Notes: generated by a model from the letters alone, not told the origin. A stretch of 64,000 nucleotides of DNA from Pseudomonas sp. Root71 (GCF_001429045.1 NZ_LMHY01000001.1:2888-66887); one strand, 5' to 3'; shown: positions 18,599 through 28,656, counted from the stretch's first letter. A program made the numbers and translations.

Positions 18599-19945
18599 AT
18601 GGAATCCGCCACTGAGCATCAAGGCCGCATTCTGCTGGTGGACGATGAGTCCGCCATCCTGCGTACTTTCCGTTACTGCCTTGAAGACGAAGGCTACAGC
18701 GTGGCCACCGCCACCAGCGCCGCGCAGGCAGATGCCCTGTTGCAGCGACAGGTTTTCGACCTGTGCTTCCTCGATTTGCGTCTGGGTGAAGACAACGGCC
18801 TCGATGTGCTGGCCCAGATGCGTATCCAGGCGCCCTGGATGCGGGTGGTGATCGTCACTGCCCACTCGGCCGTCGACACGGCCGTGGATGCGATTCAGGC
18901 CGGTGCCGCCGATTATCTGGTCAAACCGTGCAGCCCCGATCAATTGCGTCTGGCAACCGCCAAGCAACTGGAAGTTCGACAACTGTCGGCGCGACTGGAA
19001 GCCCTGGAAGGCGAGGTGCGCAAGCCCAAGGATGGTCTGGACTCCCACAGCCCAGCCATGAAAGTGGTACTCGAAACCGCCCGTCAGGTCGCCACGACTG
19101 ACGCCAATATTCTGATTCTGGGTGAATCCGGTACCGGCAAGGGCGAACTGTCCCAAGCCATTCATGGCTGGAGCAAACGCGCGAAGAAATCCTGCGTCAC
19201 GATCAACTGCCCGTCGCTGACCGCCGAGCTCATGGAAAGCGAACTCTTCGGCCACAGCCGCGGCGCCTTCACCGGCGCCAGCGAAAGCACCTTGGGGCGA
19301 GTCAACCAGGCTGATGGCGGAACGCTGTTTCTCGACGAGATCGGCGACTTTCCCCTGACATTGCAGCCGAAGTTGCTGCGTTTTATTCAGGACAAGGAAT
19401 ATGAGCGCGTCGGTGATCCGGTGACCCGTCGTGCCGATGTGCGCATCCTTGCGGCCACCAACCTCAACCTTGAGGACATGGTGCGCGATGGTCGTTTCCG
19501 TGAAGACCTGCTCTATCGCCTGAATGTCATAACCTTGCACCTGCCACCGCTACGCGAACGCCGCGAAGATATTCTCAACCTGGCCGACCGTTTCCTGGCG
19601 CGCTTCGTCAAGGAGTACGCCCGTCCCGCGCGCGCCTTCAGCGACGAGGCCCGGGAAGCGCTGCTGAGTTATCGCTGGCCGGGCAACATCCGTGAGCTGC
19701 GCAACGTGATTGAGCGGGCGAGCATCATCTGTCCGCAGGAGCGGGTCGAGATCAGCCATCTGGGCATGGCTGAAACCCCGGTCACCAATGCACCGCGCAT
19801 CGGCGCGGCACTGAGCCTGGATGAGCTGGAAAAGGCCCACATCGGCGCGGTCCTCGCCACCGCCGACACCCTGGATCAAGCGGCGAAAACCCTGGGCATC
19901 GACGCCTCGACGCTGTACCGCAAGCGCAAGCAGTACAACCTGTGA
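18599..19945 (+). CDS. algB: NtrC-family response regulator AlgB
   Basis: A 448-residue three-domain activator. The receiver domain (about 10-125) has D59 in CFLDLRLGED and K in VKPCSPDQL. The AAA+ sigma54-interacting domain (about 145-385) has Walker A GESGTGKGE, the GAFTGA loop and Walker B GGTLFLDEIGDF. The C-terminal Fis-type helix-turn-helix reads LDQAAKTLGIDASTLYRKRKQY. AlgB controls alginate (algD) and, with KinB, quorum and light responses in P. aeruginosa. The start MESATEHQGRILLVDD agrees with AlgB of other species and with AAGGAG at 18583. It precedes kinB by 10 bases. Confidence 0.97.
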   Translation: MESATEHQGRILLVDDESAILRTFRYCLEDEGYSVATATSAAQADALLQRQVFDLCFLDLRLGEDNGLDVLAQMRIQAPWMRVVIVTAHSAVDTAVDAIQAGAADYLVKPCSPDQLRLATAKQLEVRQLSARLEALEGEVRKPKDGLDSHSPAMKVVLETARQVATTDANILILGESGTGKGELSQAIHGWSKRAKKSCVTINCPSLTAELMESELFGHSRGAFTGASESTLGRVNQADGGTLFLDEIGDFPLTLQPKLLRFIQDKEYERVGDPVTRRADVRILAATNLNLEDMVRDGRFREDLLYRLNVITLHLPPLRERREDILNLADRFLARFVKEYARPARAFSDEAREALLSYRWPGNIRELRNVIERASIICPQERVEISHLGMAETPVTNAPRIGAALSLDELEKAHIGAVLATADTLDQAAKTLGIDASTLYRKRKQYNL

Positions 19946-19955
19946 GCAATCGCCG

Positions 19956-21746
19956 ATGAAACTGGCGATGAAATTACGGACCCGGCTTTTCCTGAGCATC
20001 TCCGCACTGATCACCGTCGCGTTGCTCGGGCTCTTGCTCGGGTTGGTCAGCGTGATGCAGATGGCCGGCAGCCAGGAAGCACTGATCCGCAATAACTTCA
20101 TCACCCTGGACCTGGGGCTCAAGCTGCGTCAGACCCTGGGTGATCAATTGATCATCATGCTCAGCGAGAAGCCTGACTCCGCCGCTTTCGCGGCCTCGAA
20201 GCAGCATTACTTCGAACTGCTGGAGGAAGGCATCGCCCAGGAGCCGGCAGATACCGGAAGCGAGCACGGCTTCAGAAAAGCCAAGGCCGACTACGAGAGC
20301 TTTATCCAGGCTTATGAAACGTCCCCGAACCCGTCGAATGTGCTCAGCAGCCACGACAACCTGACGGAAAAATTCAACGCACTACGCAATGGCCTGATCG
20401 CCGAGCACAAGCGCGCACTGGATAACATCAGCGATACCGAGCGACAGGCCCGGGAGCAGGCATTGCTGATTGCAGGGTTGCTTGGCCTGGTGGGGCTGGC
20501 AGTGCTGATCATCGGCTTCGTGACCGCGCAAGCTATCGCCCGACGTTTCGGGGAGCCCATCGAGGCCTTGGCCAAGGCGGCGGACCATATCGGCCAGGGC
20601 AATTTCGATGTCACCCTGCCGATTTCTTCGGCGATGGAACTGAACCAGCTGACCCGACGTTTCGGGATCATGGCCCAGGCACTGCGTGAACATCAGGCCA
20701 CCAACGTCGATGAGCTGCTGGCCGGTCAGCAGCGTTTGCAGGCCGTGCTCGATAGCATCGACGACGGACTCCTGATGATCGACCGCCAGGGTCATCTGGA
20801 ACACCTTAACCCTGTAGCCCAGCGTCAATTGGGCTGGGAGTCCGATCGTCTGGGTCAGGGGTTGGGCACGGCGCTGAAGCGCCCCGAGCTCGATGAGCAG
20901 CTGCAACTGGTACTGCGCGGCGGCACGCTGGAGCGGGCGCTGGAAGACTTGAGTGTCGAAGTCGACGGCGAGTCGCGACTGCTGACCTACAGCCTAACTC
21001 CGGTCAGCCATACCCAGGGCCATATTCTGGGCGCCGTGATGGTGCTGCATGACGTCACGGAACAGCGTGCCTTCGAACGGGTACGCAGCGAATTTGTATT
21101 ACGCGCCTCCCATGAATTGCGCACACCAGTCACTGGCATGCACATGGCCTTCGGATTGTTCCGTGAGCGCGCGCACTTTGCCCAGGACTCCCGGGAAGCC
21201 GACCTGCTCGATACCGTGAATGAGGAGATGCAGCGGCTGATGCAGTTGATCAACGACCTGCTGAACTTCTCCCGTTACCAGAACGGTTTGCAGAAGCTCA
21301 CCCTGACGCCTTGTTCCATCGAGGCGTTGCTGGAACAGGCTCGCTCACGCTTTGCCACGGCGGCCGAAGAGCAGGAAATCAATCTGCTGGTGGAGGTGCA
21401 GGAGCCTTTGCCGCGGTTACAGGCCGACCAGCCACAACTGGAGCGGGTACTCGACAACTTGCTCGACAATGCCTTGCGGCACACCGGATCCGGCGGGCGG
21501 ATACGTTTGCATGCCCGGCGCCACGGTGACCGGGTCATCATCAGCGTCGAGGACAACGGCGAAGGTATTGCCTACGGCCAGCAGGGGCGGATCTTCGAGC
21601 CGTTCGTGCAGGTCGGACGCAAGAAAGGCGGGGCCGGGCTCGGCCTGGCCTTGTGCAAGGAGATCGTGCAATTGCATGGCGGGCGGATGGGCGTCTATTC
21701 ACGGCCGGGGCAGGGTACTCAGTTCTACATGGCGCTGACCGTCTAG
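19956..21746 (+). CDS. kinB: Sensor histidine kinase KinB
   Basis: A 596-residue inner-membrane kinase, cognate partner of AlgB. The first helix is at about residues 11-34; a periplasmic helical sensor domain (35-165) is followed by a second helix (169-192) and HAMP. A PAS domain lies around 255-370 (AVLDSIDDGLLMIDRQGHLEHLNPVAQRQLG). HisKA carries H386 in RASHELRTPVTG. HATPase has N-box LDNLLDNALRH, G1 VEDNGEGI and G2 GGAGLGLALCKE. A second in-frame ATG is 4 codons later. KinB also acts as an AlgB phosphatase and represses alginate in P. aeruginosa. Confidence 0.97.
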   Translation: MKLAMKLRTRLFLSISALITVALLGLLLGLVSVMQMAGSQEALIRNNFITLDLGLKLRQTLGDQLIIMLSEKPDSAAFAASKQHYFELLEEGIAQEPADTGSEHGFRKAKADYESFIQAYETSPNPSNVLSSHDNLTEKFNALRNGLIAEHKRALDNISDTERQAREQALLIAGLLGLVGLAVLIIGFVTAQAIARRFGEPIEALAKAADHIGQGNFDVTLPISSAMELNQLTRRFGIMAQALREHQATNVDELLAGQQRLQAVLDSIDDGLLMIDRQGHLEHLNPVAQRQLGWESDRLGQGLGTALKRPELDEQLQLVLRGGTLERALEDLSVEVDGESRLLTYSLTPVSHTQGHILGAVMVLHDVTEQRAFERVRSEFVLRASHELRTPVTGMHMAFGLFRERAHFAQDSREADLLDTVNEEMQRLMQLINDLLNFSRYQNGLQKLTLTPCSIEALLEQARSRFATAAEEQEINLLVEVQEPLPRLQADQPQLERVLDNLLDNALRHTGSGGRIRLHARRHGDRVIISVEDNGEGIAYGQQGRIFEPFVQVGRKKGGAGLGLALCKEIVQLHGGRMGVYSRPGQGTQFYMALTV

Positions 21747-21753
21747 GTCACCC

Positions 21754-23367
21754 TCACGCTTCGTCATCCAGGCGCCGGCCTCCCCGACGTCGCCCCCGGG
21801 TAATCAATTCAGTGAACTGCACTGCGCTCAGCGCCCGCGCGAACAGCCAGCCCTGGCCGAACTTCACGCCTTCACTGCACAGGAACGCGGCCTGGGCCTC
21901 ATGCTCGATGCCCTCGGCAATCACCTTCAGGTGCAGCGACTGGGCCATGTGAATGATGTGCGGGGCCACGCCGCTGCTGGCGGCGTCATGGCCCAGCGCG
22001 TCAATGAACGCCTTGTCGATTTTCAGGCAATCCACCGGCAGGGTTTGCAAATAGGCGAGGCTGCAATAGCCGGTGCCAAAGTCATCGATCAACACCTGGT
22101 GTCCGACATCCCGTAGCGCTTGCAGGTTTTCCCGGGCCACCACCACATCGACCAGCCCGCGCTCGGTGACTTCAAAGGCAATTTGCCGCGCAGCGACGCG
22201 GTGCAGGGTCAACAACCGCGCCATCACCTGGCCGATCCGCGGAACCATCACATCACACGCCGCGAGATTGACCGAGATGTACAACTGCGGGTTGGCACGC
22301 AGCAACTGGCCGAGTTGCTCGAGCAGGCGTTGCAGGACGAAGTCCGTCATCTGGCGAATCTGCCCGGTATTCTCTGCCATCGGAATGAACAGGTCGGGAC
22401 TGGTCAGGGTGCCGTCCGGCCTGCGCCAGCGCAGCAGTGCTTCAGCCCCGACACAGTTGCGGCTATCGAGGTCGAAGATCGGTTGATACAGCACCTGCAA
22501 CTCGCCCCGGCGAATCGCGCCGGTCAGTTCGGCGTCCAGCGACTGCCGCTGGCGCACCAGCAGAAACACCAGGAACCCGACGCAGATGCCCAGCGCGAGG
22601 CTGGCCGGCAGCAACCACCACCAGACCGCCGGGATATGCATGCCGGTGCGTGGGCTGATCAACACCAATTGATATTCCGGGTTGTCGGTGGGCATCCGGT
22701 ATATCAGGCGTGCCTGGGTGATTTGCAGCGCATCACGGTTTTTCGGTGGCCAGGCCTCGTCCGGCGGCCATACCTGAGAAGCGCCGAGCACCGGAATCGC
22801 GCGCGCGCCATGGTCCAGGACTACCAGCAGGCTGCTGCCCGGCGACAGGTCGACCATATCGGTCAAATGCCCGCGAGAGGTCGCGACCCGGAAATTCCCG
22901 CGCCCGAGCATCAGCGCGGCGCGGTTTTCATCGGGTTCGGTGGTGGTGTTGAGCCAATAGCTGTAAGTCGGGCCCTTGATGTCTGGCGATCGACTCAGCG
23001 ACAACCCTTCCTGGCGGGGGCGATTGGAGCAGATTCGCGAGGAGTCCATGTAGGCAGCTTCGTAGACGAAGCGATAATTGAACGAAACCTGCTGCAGGGT
23101 TGCGATCATTTCAGCATCGCAACCGCGCAACGGTTGCGCTTCAAGGTCGTCAAGGCTTTCACGCAGTTGACCGAAGAGCTGTTCCAGGCGGGCGAGGAAG
23201 CGTTCGCCCTGAGCATTCATTTCTTCGCTTTCGTTTTGCTCGACCTGGTGTATGGCAACGAACAGGCTGCCGGCCATCAACAACGTTGCGCTCAAGACAG
23301 TAGACATCAGCCCCAGGAACCAGGGGCGATGGAACCAACTACGTAAGGTCTCTCGAGCAGCGGTCAT
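21754..23367 (-). CDS. EAL-domain cyclic-di-GMP phosphodiesterase with periplasmic CSS domain
   Basis: A 537-residue protein with two transmembrane helices (about 19-40 and 247-271) enclosing a periplasmic CSS-motif sensor domain. The paired cysteines are C83 (RGCDAE) and C113 (SRICSN), which in E. coli relatives form a redox-controlled disulfide. The C-terminal EAL domain is complete: GAEALLRW with E309, the Mg ligands in ISVNLAA and FEVTERGL, IDDFGTGYCSLAYL and IAEGIE. It should hydrolyse c-di-GMP to pGpG at the inner membrane. It converges on kinB with a 7-base gap. Confidence 0.92.
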   Translation of the reverse strand: MTAARETLRSWFHRPWFLGLMSTVLSATLLMAGSLFVAIHQVEQNESEEMNAQGERFLARLEQLFGQLRESLDDLEAQPLRGCDAEMIATLQQVSFNYRFVYEAAYMDSSRICSNRPRQEGLSLSRSPDIKGPTYSYWLNTTTEPDENRAALMLGRGNFRVATSRGHLTDMVDLSPGSSLLVVLDHGARAIPVLGASQVWPPDEAWPPKNRDALQITQARLIYRMPTDNPEYQLVLISPRTGMHIPAVWWWLLPASLALGICVGFLVFLLVRQRQSLDAELTGAIRRGELQVLYQPIFDLDSRNCVGAEALLRWRRPDGTLTSPDLFIPMAENTGQIRQMTDFVLQRLLEQLGQLLRANPQLYISVNLAACDVMVPRIGQVMARLLTLHRVAARQIAFEVTERGLVDVVVARENLQALRDVGHQVLIDDFGTGYCSLAYLQTLPVDCLKIDKAFIDALGHDAASSGVAPHIIHMAQSLHLKVIAEGIEHEAQAAFLCSEGVKFGQGWLFARALSAVQFTELITRGRRRGGRRLDDEA

Positions 23368-23443
23368 TGTGAAATATCCGAAGGATTACCAATGAGTTAT
23401 AGCTGCTGATTGGAAAAAAGCCCTGACCGTCGGGCGGGCGTCA

Positions 23444-24223
23444 TTATTTTGTCTGATTCAACACCAAAAGTAGCGCGGCAGTTTGCGCATCCGGAGTGCC
23501 ATCGAAGTGCGCCGGACGGAAATGCATCTGGAATGCCGCGATCACATGTCGTGTCGCGACATCGAGCTCGCCGGTTTGTGGCGAGGCATAACCCAGGCGG
23601 GTCAACTGCGCCTGAAACCAGCTGATGCTCGGCAACTGCTCGGCGAACAACATTTGCTGGCGCGCCACCGCCTGTTCATTCGGCCAGATACCCAGGCCTT
23701 CGGCGGCCAGACGCTTCCAGGGAAACAGCGGCCCCGGGTCCAGCTTGCGCAAAGGTGCAATATCGCTATGGCCGATGATGTCGCGAGGCTTGATGCCCTG
23801 ACGTTTGCTGATGTCCTTGAGCAATACGATCAACGACTGGATCTGATCTTCGGTGTAGGGATACCACACGCGTCCGGTCGGGGTTTCCTTGAAGCCCGGA
23901 TTGACGATTTCGATACCGATGGAACTGGAGTTCAGCCAGGTCCGGCCATTCCATTCGCTCTCCCCGGCGTGCCAAGCTCGCACATTTTCATCCATCAGCT
24001 TGTAGATGGTGGCGCCCTTGTCGTCGCCGATCAGGTAATGGCTGCTGACTTCACCGTGGGTCAGCAATTGCAACGAACGCTCCAGCGAGGCATTGGTGTA
24101 ATGCACCACCACGAACTGCACACGGCTGTCGTAATTGGCTGAGGGATGACTGGTGTCAAAACGGGGACCGCCGGCGCAGCCGGCCAGCAGAATCAGTGAC
24201 GCAATCAGAGCAAAATATTTCAT
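23444..24223 (-). CDS. ampDh2: N-acetylmuramoyl-L-alanine amidase, lipoprotein AmpDh2 type
   Basis: A 259-residue amidase_2 (PGRP-like) zinc enzyme that cuts the amide between MurNAc and the stem peptide. It has a lipobox LLLAGC (C16), so it is attached to the outer membrane. Zinc ligands are in VVVHYTNAS and IGHSDIAPLRKLDPGPLFPW. A C-terminal peptidoglycan-binding domain follows (LTRLGYASPQTGELDVATRHVIAAFQMHFRP). The position between kinB and dgcP matches PAO1 ampDh2. The start MKYFALIASL is fixed by the lipoprotein signal. Confidence 0.93.
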   Translation of the reverse strand: MKYFALIASLILLAGCAGGPRFDTSHPSANYDSRVQFVVVHYTNASLERSLQLLTHGEVSSHYLIGDDKGATIYKLMDENVRAWHAGESEWNGRTWLNSSSIGIEIVNPGFKETPTGRVWYPYTEDQIQSLIVLLKDISKRQGIKPRDIIGHSDIAPLRKLDPGPLFPWKRLAAEGLGIWPNEQAVARQQMLFAEQLPSISWFQAQLTRLGYASPQTGELDVATRHVIAAFQMHFRPAHFDGTPDAQTAALLLVLNQTK

Positions 24224-24315
24224 GGCGAAGGCAGTACACACAAGACAATAATGCAACAGTGTAACGTAATGCCTGGCGGGCTGACGGCAATCAAACAAAA
24301 TGGAACAATTGACGA

Positions 24316-26295
24316 TCAGCCCGGCTCCACGCGATTGCGTCCGGCATTTTTTGCGCGATACAGCGCCTGATCGGCTCTTTTAAGCACCTGATCGCCGTGT
24401 TCACCCGGCCTGAACGCCGTCATCCCGATAGACACGGTGATGGTCACCGGCTCTCCCTTGAAGTGGAAAGGACAAGCCTCAATGGAGGCCCGCAAGGCTT
24501 CCAGCAACTTCAACCCCGCCGCTGGCACCGTGGATGGCATCAACAGCACAAACTCCTCGCCGCCAAACCGGGCAATGAAATCCGTCCCGCGCAACCGCTT
24601 GCGCAACACACTGGCGATGATTTTCAGCACTTTGTCACCGGCCAGGTGCCCGTAGTTATCGTTGATCCGCTTGAAATGATCGAGGTCGAGCATGGCAAGC
24701 AACAACGTGTTGCCATGTTGCTGCCATTGTGTGATTTCATGATCCAGGCGCTCGCTCCAGGCCGCACGGTTGGGCAGCCCGGTCAACGGGTCGACCAATG
24801 CCTTCTGCCGTTGCTCTTCAAGGTGCTCGCGGTAACCCTGGGCCTCCTGCTCCATATGGGCGACCCGTTCGGCCAGGCTGTGCAAGCGCGCAGCGACCTC
24901 CTGCTCGCGCTCATCGCGTTGTTTCTGGTGCTGGTCCATGGTACCCAGCAAGCCTTCGAGATGGTTTTCCAGTACGTGCTTGAGATCCTCCAGGTCCGCC
25001 GCTTCCTGCATGCTGCTTTGCAGGCCATCGACCTGTTCACGGATCTGCGTATCCATCTGCCGCGCAGCCGAACGGTTGTCGGCGTGCCCTGCGGTGGCGG
25101 CCTGCAAGTTGCTCTGGAACGACTCGAGACGCTCGTTCAATCGTTGCAGATAGGCTTCGAACTCATGCTGGCCGCTGTCGGTAATAGCCAGCATCAACGT
25201 GGCGAAGTCGTCGAGGATCGGCAGCAATTCGTACCAGTTCAGACCGTTTTTCAAACGATCGCGCATGGATTCGGCTTGCGGGCGATGACGTTCGGGCAAT
25301 GTCAGGTCGTCGAGCAGCCCCAGCAGCGTGTCTTCGATGTGACTGGCCACCGAGCTGTAGGAGGGCTCGGGGGAATCCGGAAGTGCATAGAGAATATCGT
25401 GTTCGGATAGCGCCTGATCGACGACGGCCACATCCTCCATAGGCATCGGAGGTAAAGGCAAGCTTTCCGGCGAAACTTGCGCGGTCAGCTCGTCAGGGTT
25501 TGCTTCCGATTCAGGAGTCGTCGCGATGGTTTCCGGGGCGGACTGCCCGGCCGATTCGATTTCTGCCGCGACGGCACTGGCCGGTTGAGGTTCCACAGCC
25601 GGGTGGGCAAAAGCTACGATTGCCGGAGCAGGCGCAGCCACGGTTGGCCCGGTCGGTGCAGACTCACCTTCAACTCGCGCAGCGGGGGGTACCTGGAAAG
25701 TTGCCGCAGGATTCCTGGCTACAGAGACCAGATCAGGAGAAATAACCGTTGATGCCGCTGCCTCCTCCGCTTCACGACCGCCGAACAACCGCTGCAGCAA
25801 GCCCGGCCGGCCATTCTCCGTCGGGGTCTCCAGCTGGCTCAGGGCCTTGCCCTGCAAGCCACTCAGCTCGCTGAGCAGCAAGGGTATCTCACGTGCCTGA
25901 CTGACTCGCGCATCCAGTTGCTTGGCGAAACTCTTGAGTGGCCGACTCACATCCCGTGGCAACGGCAATGTTTGCAGTTGTGTGACCAGCGCATTGAGGG
26001 CGGCACTGGTCTGGTTGACCCGGGTTTCCCGACGCTGCTCCGAGTCGAGCACTGCCTTTTCAAGGCGTGGAATCAGCGCGGCCAGGCCTGCGTCCATGTC
26101 GTCGGTGCGCACGACCTCGCGCATTTCTTTCATGCATTGGTCAACGGCGCGGTCAGTACCTTCCGCCGCCAGGGTGCTGCGCACCAGCCCGCGACGCAGC
26201 AAGTCGAGCCGCGCGTCCCAGCGACGTTCGAGCTTTTCCTGTTGTTCGATGCTTTTGAGGTATTTCTCTTTCCAGCGCTGTGCTTCGTCGCTCAT
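24316..26295 (-). CDS. dgcP: Diguanylate cyclase DgcP
   Basis: A 659-residue cytoplasmic protein with a long N-terminal helical region, a proline/alanine-rich linker (about 190-290) and a further coiled-coil stretch before the C-terminal GGDEF domain. The catalytic motif is GGEEF (578-582) with an inhibitory I-site R569-G-T-D572 and LDLDHFKRINDNYGH. It makes c-di-GMP. In P. aeruginosa DgcP sits at the cell pole through FimV and affects biofilm and type IV pili. It overlaps the upstream phosphatase gene by 4 bases (ATGA), so the two are co-translated. Confidence 0.95.
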   Translation of the reverse strand: MSDEAQRWKEKYLKSIEQQEKLERRWDARLDLLRRGLVRSTLAAEGTDRAVDQCMKEMREVVRTDDMDAGLAALIPRLEKAVLDSEQRRETRVNQTSAALNALVTQLQTLPLPRDVSRPLKSFAKQLDARVSQAREIPLLLSELSGLQGKALSQLETPTENGRPGLLQRLFGGREAEEAAASTVISPDLVSVARNPAATFQVPPAARVEGESAPTGPTVAAPAPAIVAFAHPAVEPQPASAVAAEIESAGQSAPETIATTPESEANPDELTAQVSPESLPLPPMPMEDVAVVDQALSEHDILYALPDSPEPSYSSVASHIEDTLLGLLDDLTLPERHRPQAESMRDRLKNGLNWYELLPILDDFATLMLAITDSGQHEFEAYLQRLNERLESFQSNLQAATAGHADNRSAARQMDTQIREQVDGLQSSMQEAADLEDLKHVLENHLEGLLGTMDQHQKQRDEREQEVAARLHSLAERVAHMEQEAQGYREHLEEQRQKALVDPLTGLPNRAAWSERLDHEITQWQQHGNTLLLAMLDLDHFKRINDNYGHLAGDKVLKIIASVLRKRLRGTDFIARFGGEEFVLLMPSTVPAAGLKLLEALRASIEACPFHFKGEPVTITVSIGMTAFRPGEHGDQVLKRADQALYRAKNAGRNRVEPG

Positions 26296-27170
26296 TCAGG
26301 GGTTCCGCGAGGGGCAGGACTCAATGCGGGCAATGCATCGGCCGTGAGCGAACCCGGCAAACGAATCTCTACCGCTACCGGCAGGTGATCGGAAATGGGC
26401 TGTGCCAGCACCTCGACCTTTTCCAGGGTCAGGCTCGGGCTCAGCAAGATATGGTCCAGGCAGCGCTGTGGGCGCCAGCTGGGAAACGTCGCTTCCAGTT
26501 GCGGCGCAAGCAGGCCGAGATCGCGCAACGGGGAATGTTGCAGCAGGTCACTGGCATGGGTGTTCATGTCGCCCATCAGTACCTGGTGCTTGTAGTCGCC
26601 AATCAACTCGCGGATGTAGGCCAATTGCAGGCTGCGGGCCCGGGCGCCCAACGCCAGGTGCATCATGACCACCACCAGCGCTTCCGGGCCTTCGCCGAAC
26701 CGCACCAGAATGGCTCCGCGCCCCTTTGGCCCCGGCAACGGATGATCCTCGATTGCCCATGGGCGCAACCGGCTGAGCACGCCATTGCTGTGCTGGGCCA
26801 GGCGACCGAGATTGCGATTGAGTTGTTGATACCAGTAGGGAAAGGCACCGAGCTGGGCCAGGTGTTCGACCTGATTGACGTAGCCTGATCGCAGGCTGCC
26901 GCCATCGGCCTCTTGCAAGGCGACCAGATCGAAGTCGCCCAGCAGATTGCCGATTTTCTGCAGGTTATCGGCACGCCCGGTGTGCGGCAGCAGGTGCTGC
27001 CAGCCCCGGGTCAGGTAATGCCGGTAGCGCTCGGTACTGATACCGACCTGGATATTGAAACTGAGCAAGCGCAGACGACTGTCTGCGGGCAAGCCCGTGG
27101 ACTCCAGATGATGCTCGTTGACCCGCGGATCATGCAGGCCAACGATGCGTTCAGTACCCCATCGGCGCAT
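26292..27170 (-). CDS. Endonuclease/exonuclease/phosphatase (EEP) family protein
   Basis: A 292-residue member of the EEP fold with the expected motif series: LSFNIQV, LVALQEADGGS (metal-binding E), MMHLALGARAR, LMGDMNTHASD, CLDHILLS and ISDHLPV. These give the Mg-dependent phosphodiesterase active site. The substrate (nucleic acid, phospholipid or other phosphoester) is not evident. No signal peptide. Stop and start overlap with dgcP suggests a functional tie to c-di-GMP signalling, which is inference; PAO1 keeps the same order. Confidence 0.88.
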   Translation of the reverse strand: MRRWGTERIVGLHDPRVNEHHLESTGLPADSRLRLLSFNIQVGISTERYRHYLTRGWQHLLPHTGRADNLQKIGNLLGDFDLVALQEADGGSLRSGYVNQVEHLAQLGAFPYWYQQLNRNLGRLAQHSNGVLSRLRPWAIEDHPLPGPKGRGAILVRFGEGPEALVVVMMHLALGARARSLQLAYIRELIGDYKHQVLMGDMNTHASDLLQHSPLRDLGLLAPQLEATFPSWRPQRCLDHILLSPSLTLEKVEVLAQPISDHLPVAVEIRLPGSLTADALPALSPAPRGTPE

Positions 27171-27184
27171 GGCAGTGACTGCCC

Positions 27185-27826
27185 TTAGTTGGCGGCAGCC
27201 TTGTTAGCCGCTCGCTCTTTGTCGATCAGTTTGTCGGCCAGTTGCAAGGCCTGTTCGGCACCGCCGGCGGAACCCACGTCAAAGCGGTACTTGCCATTGA
27301 CGATCATGGTTGGAACGCCGGAGATTTCGTACTTCTTGGCCAGTTCACGAGCCTTGACGATCTGGCCCTTGATAGCGAAAGAGTCGAAAGTCGCAAGGAA
27401 CTTGTCCTTGTCCACGCCTTGGGTAGCGAGGAAGTCGGCCATGTCGTTCTTGTCGGTCAGTTTCTTGTGTTCTTTCTGAATGGCATTGAACACCGCGGCA
27501 TGGACGTTGTGTTCGACACCCATGGCTTCAAGGGTCAGGAACATCTGGCCGTGAGCGTCCCACGGGCCACCGAACATGGCTGGAATGCGCACGAAGTTCA
27601 CGTCCGAAGGCAGCTTCTCGACCCACGGATTGATCACTGGCTCGAAGGCGAAGCAATGCGGGCAGCCGTACCAGAACAGCTCTACCACTTCGATCTTGCC
27701 AGGCACGGCGACCGGAACAGGGTTGGTCAGTTCGACATAAGGCGCGGCGGGGGCGTCAGCGGCCTGGGCAGTCATGCCGAACAGGCTGGCAGCGGCAAAA
27801 ACGGCGCTGATGATCAGATTACGCAT
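27185..27826 (-). CDS. dsbA: Thiol:disulfide interchange protein DsbA
   Basis: A 213-residue periplasmic oxidase that introduces disulfides into exported proteins and is re-oxidised by DsbB. The signal peptide ends TAQA. The active site is C55-P-H-C58 in FWYGCPHCFAFEP, and the cis-proline loop is SGVPTMIVNGKYRFD. Length is typical. It lies upstream of the EEP gene (14-base gap) and downstream of the cytochrome genes, as in PAO1. Confidence 0.97.
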   Translation of the reverse strand: MRNLIISAVFAAASLFGMTAQAADAPAAPYVELTNPVPVAVPGKIEVVELFWYGCPHCFAFEPVINPWVEKLPSDVNFVRIPAMFGGPWDAHGQMFLTLEAMGVEHNVHAAVFNAIQKEHKKLTDKNDMADFLATQGVDKDKFLATFDSFAIKGQIVKARELAKKYEISGVPTMIVNGKYRFDVGSAGGAEQALQLADKLIDKERAANKAAAN

Positions 27827-27920
27827 GCTTTACTCCTGGACAAATTTTATCGCCTCGCGCGACTTGTTATCGGACAGATCCTGGCGGGCTTGAGTTCTGT
27901 AGTGTAACGGCAGCGGCCAC

Positions 27921-27950
27921 AAAAAAGGGCGGCCAAGGCCACCCTTTTTA
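27921..27950 (-). terminator. Terminator after cytochrome c4 gene
   Basis: On the minus strand TAAAAAGGGTGGCC-TTG-GGCCGCCCTTTTTT-like stem with one mismatch and a T-run. It is placed between cc4 and dsbA. Confidence 0.82.
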
Positions 27951-28026
27951 TACTTGCTGTGACGGATTAATCGAGCGTTAACACTGCAGGCGATAAGCTC
28001 GCCGCTCAACGCCTGATCCGCCGGCC

Positions 28027-28656
28027 TTAGTGCAGGCCTTGAATGTAGCTGGACACCGCGGCGATGTCTTCGTCGCTCAGCTTCTTGGCAATGCTCTGCA
28101 TGGGCTTGGTATCGCCGTCGTTGGTGCGGCCGCCTTCTTCCTTGCGGAAATCGACCAGTTGCTTGCCGACGTATTGAGCGTGCTGACCACCCAGGTGCGG
28201 GAAACCGGCAGCCGCGTTACCTGCGCCATTTGGCGAGTGGCAACCGGTGCAGGCTGGCAAGCCCTTGGCCAGGTCACCACCACGGAACAGGGCTTCACCG
28301 CGAGCGACAATCTTCGGATCGGCGGCACCGACGCTACCTTTCTGGCTGGCGAAGTAGGCGGCGATGTCCGCCAGGTCCTGATCGCTCAGGTTGGTGAGCA
28401 GGCCGGTCATTTCCAGAACAGTGCGCTTGCCCGACTTGATGTCGTGCAATTGCTTGGTCAGGTAGCGTTCACCCTGACCCGCCAGTTTTGGAAAGTTTGG
28501 CGCCATGCTGTTGCCATCCGGGCCGTGGCAGGCGCCACAGACGGCGGCTTTGGCCTGGCCGGCTTTTGCATCACCCGGTTGTACTGCCTCACCTGCAGCA
28601 TGGGCCATGCCGGAGATGCCCACGGTCAACAGCAGACTCACGATCAATTTCTTCAT
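28027..28656 (-). CDS. cc4: Cytochrome c4 (di-heme)
   Basis: A 209-residue periplasmic cytochrome with signal peptide (ending AHA) and two homologous heme c domains. The heme-binding motifs are C40-G-A-C-H44 and C136-T-G-C-H140, with axial methionines expected in the SMAPNFP/MTGL and KPMQS regions. It donates electrons to terminal oxidases, in Pseudomonas mainly the cbb3 type and aa3. The next gene upstream encodes a mono-heme cytochrome. Confidence 0.96.
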   Translation of the reverse strand: MKKLIVSLLLTVGISGMAHAAGEAVQPGDAKAGQAKAAVCGACHGPDGNSMAPNFPKLAGQGERYLTKQLHDIKSGKRTVLEMTGLLTNLSDQDLADIAAYFASQKGSVGAADPKIVARGEALFRGGDLAKGLPACTGCHSPNGAGNAAAGFPHLGGQHAQYVGKQLVDFRKEEGGRTNDGDTKPMQSIAKKLSDEDIAAVSSYIQGLH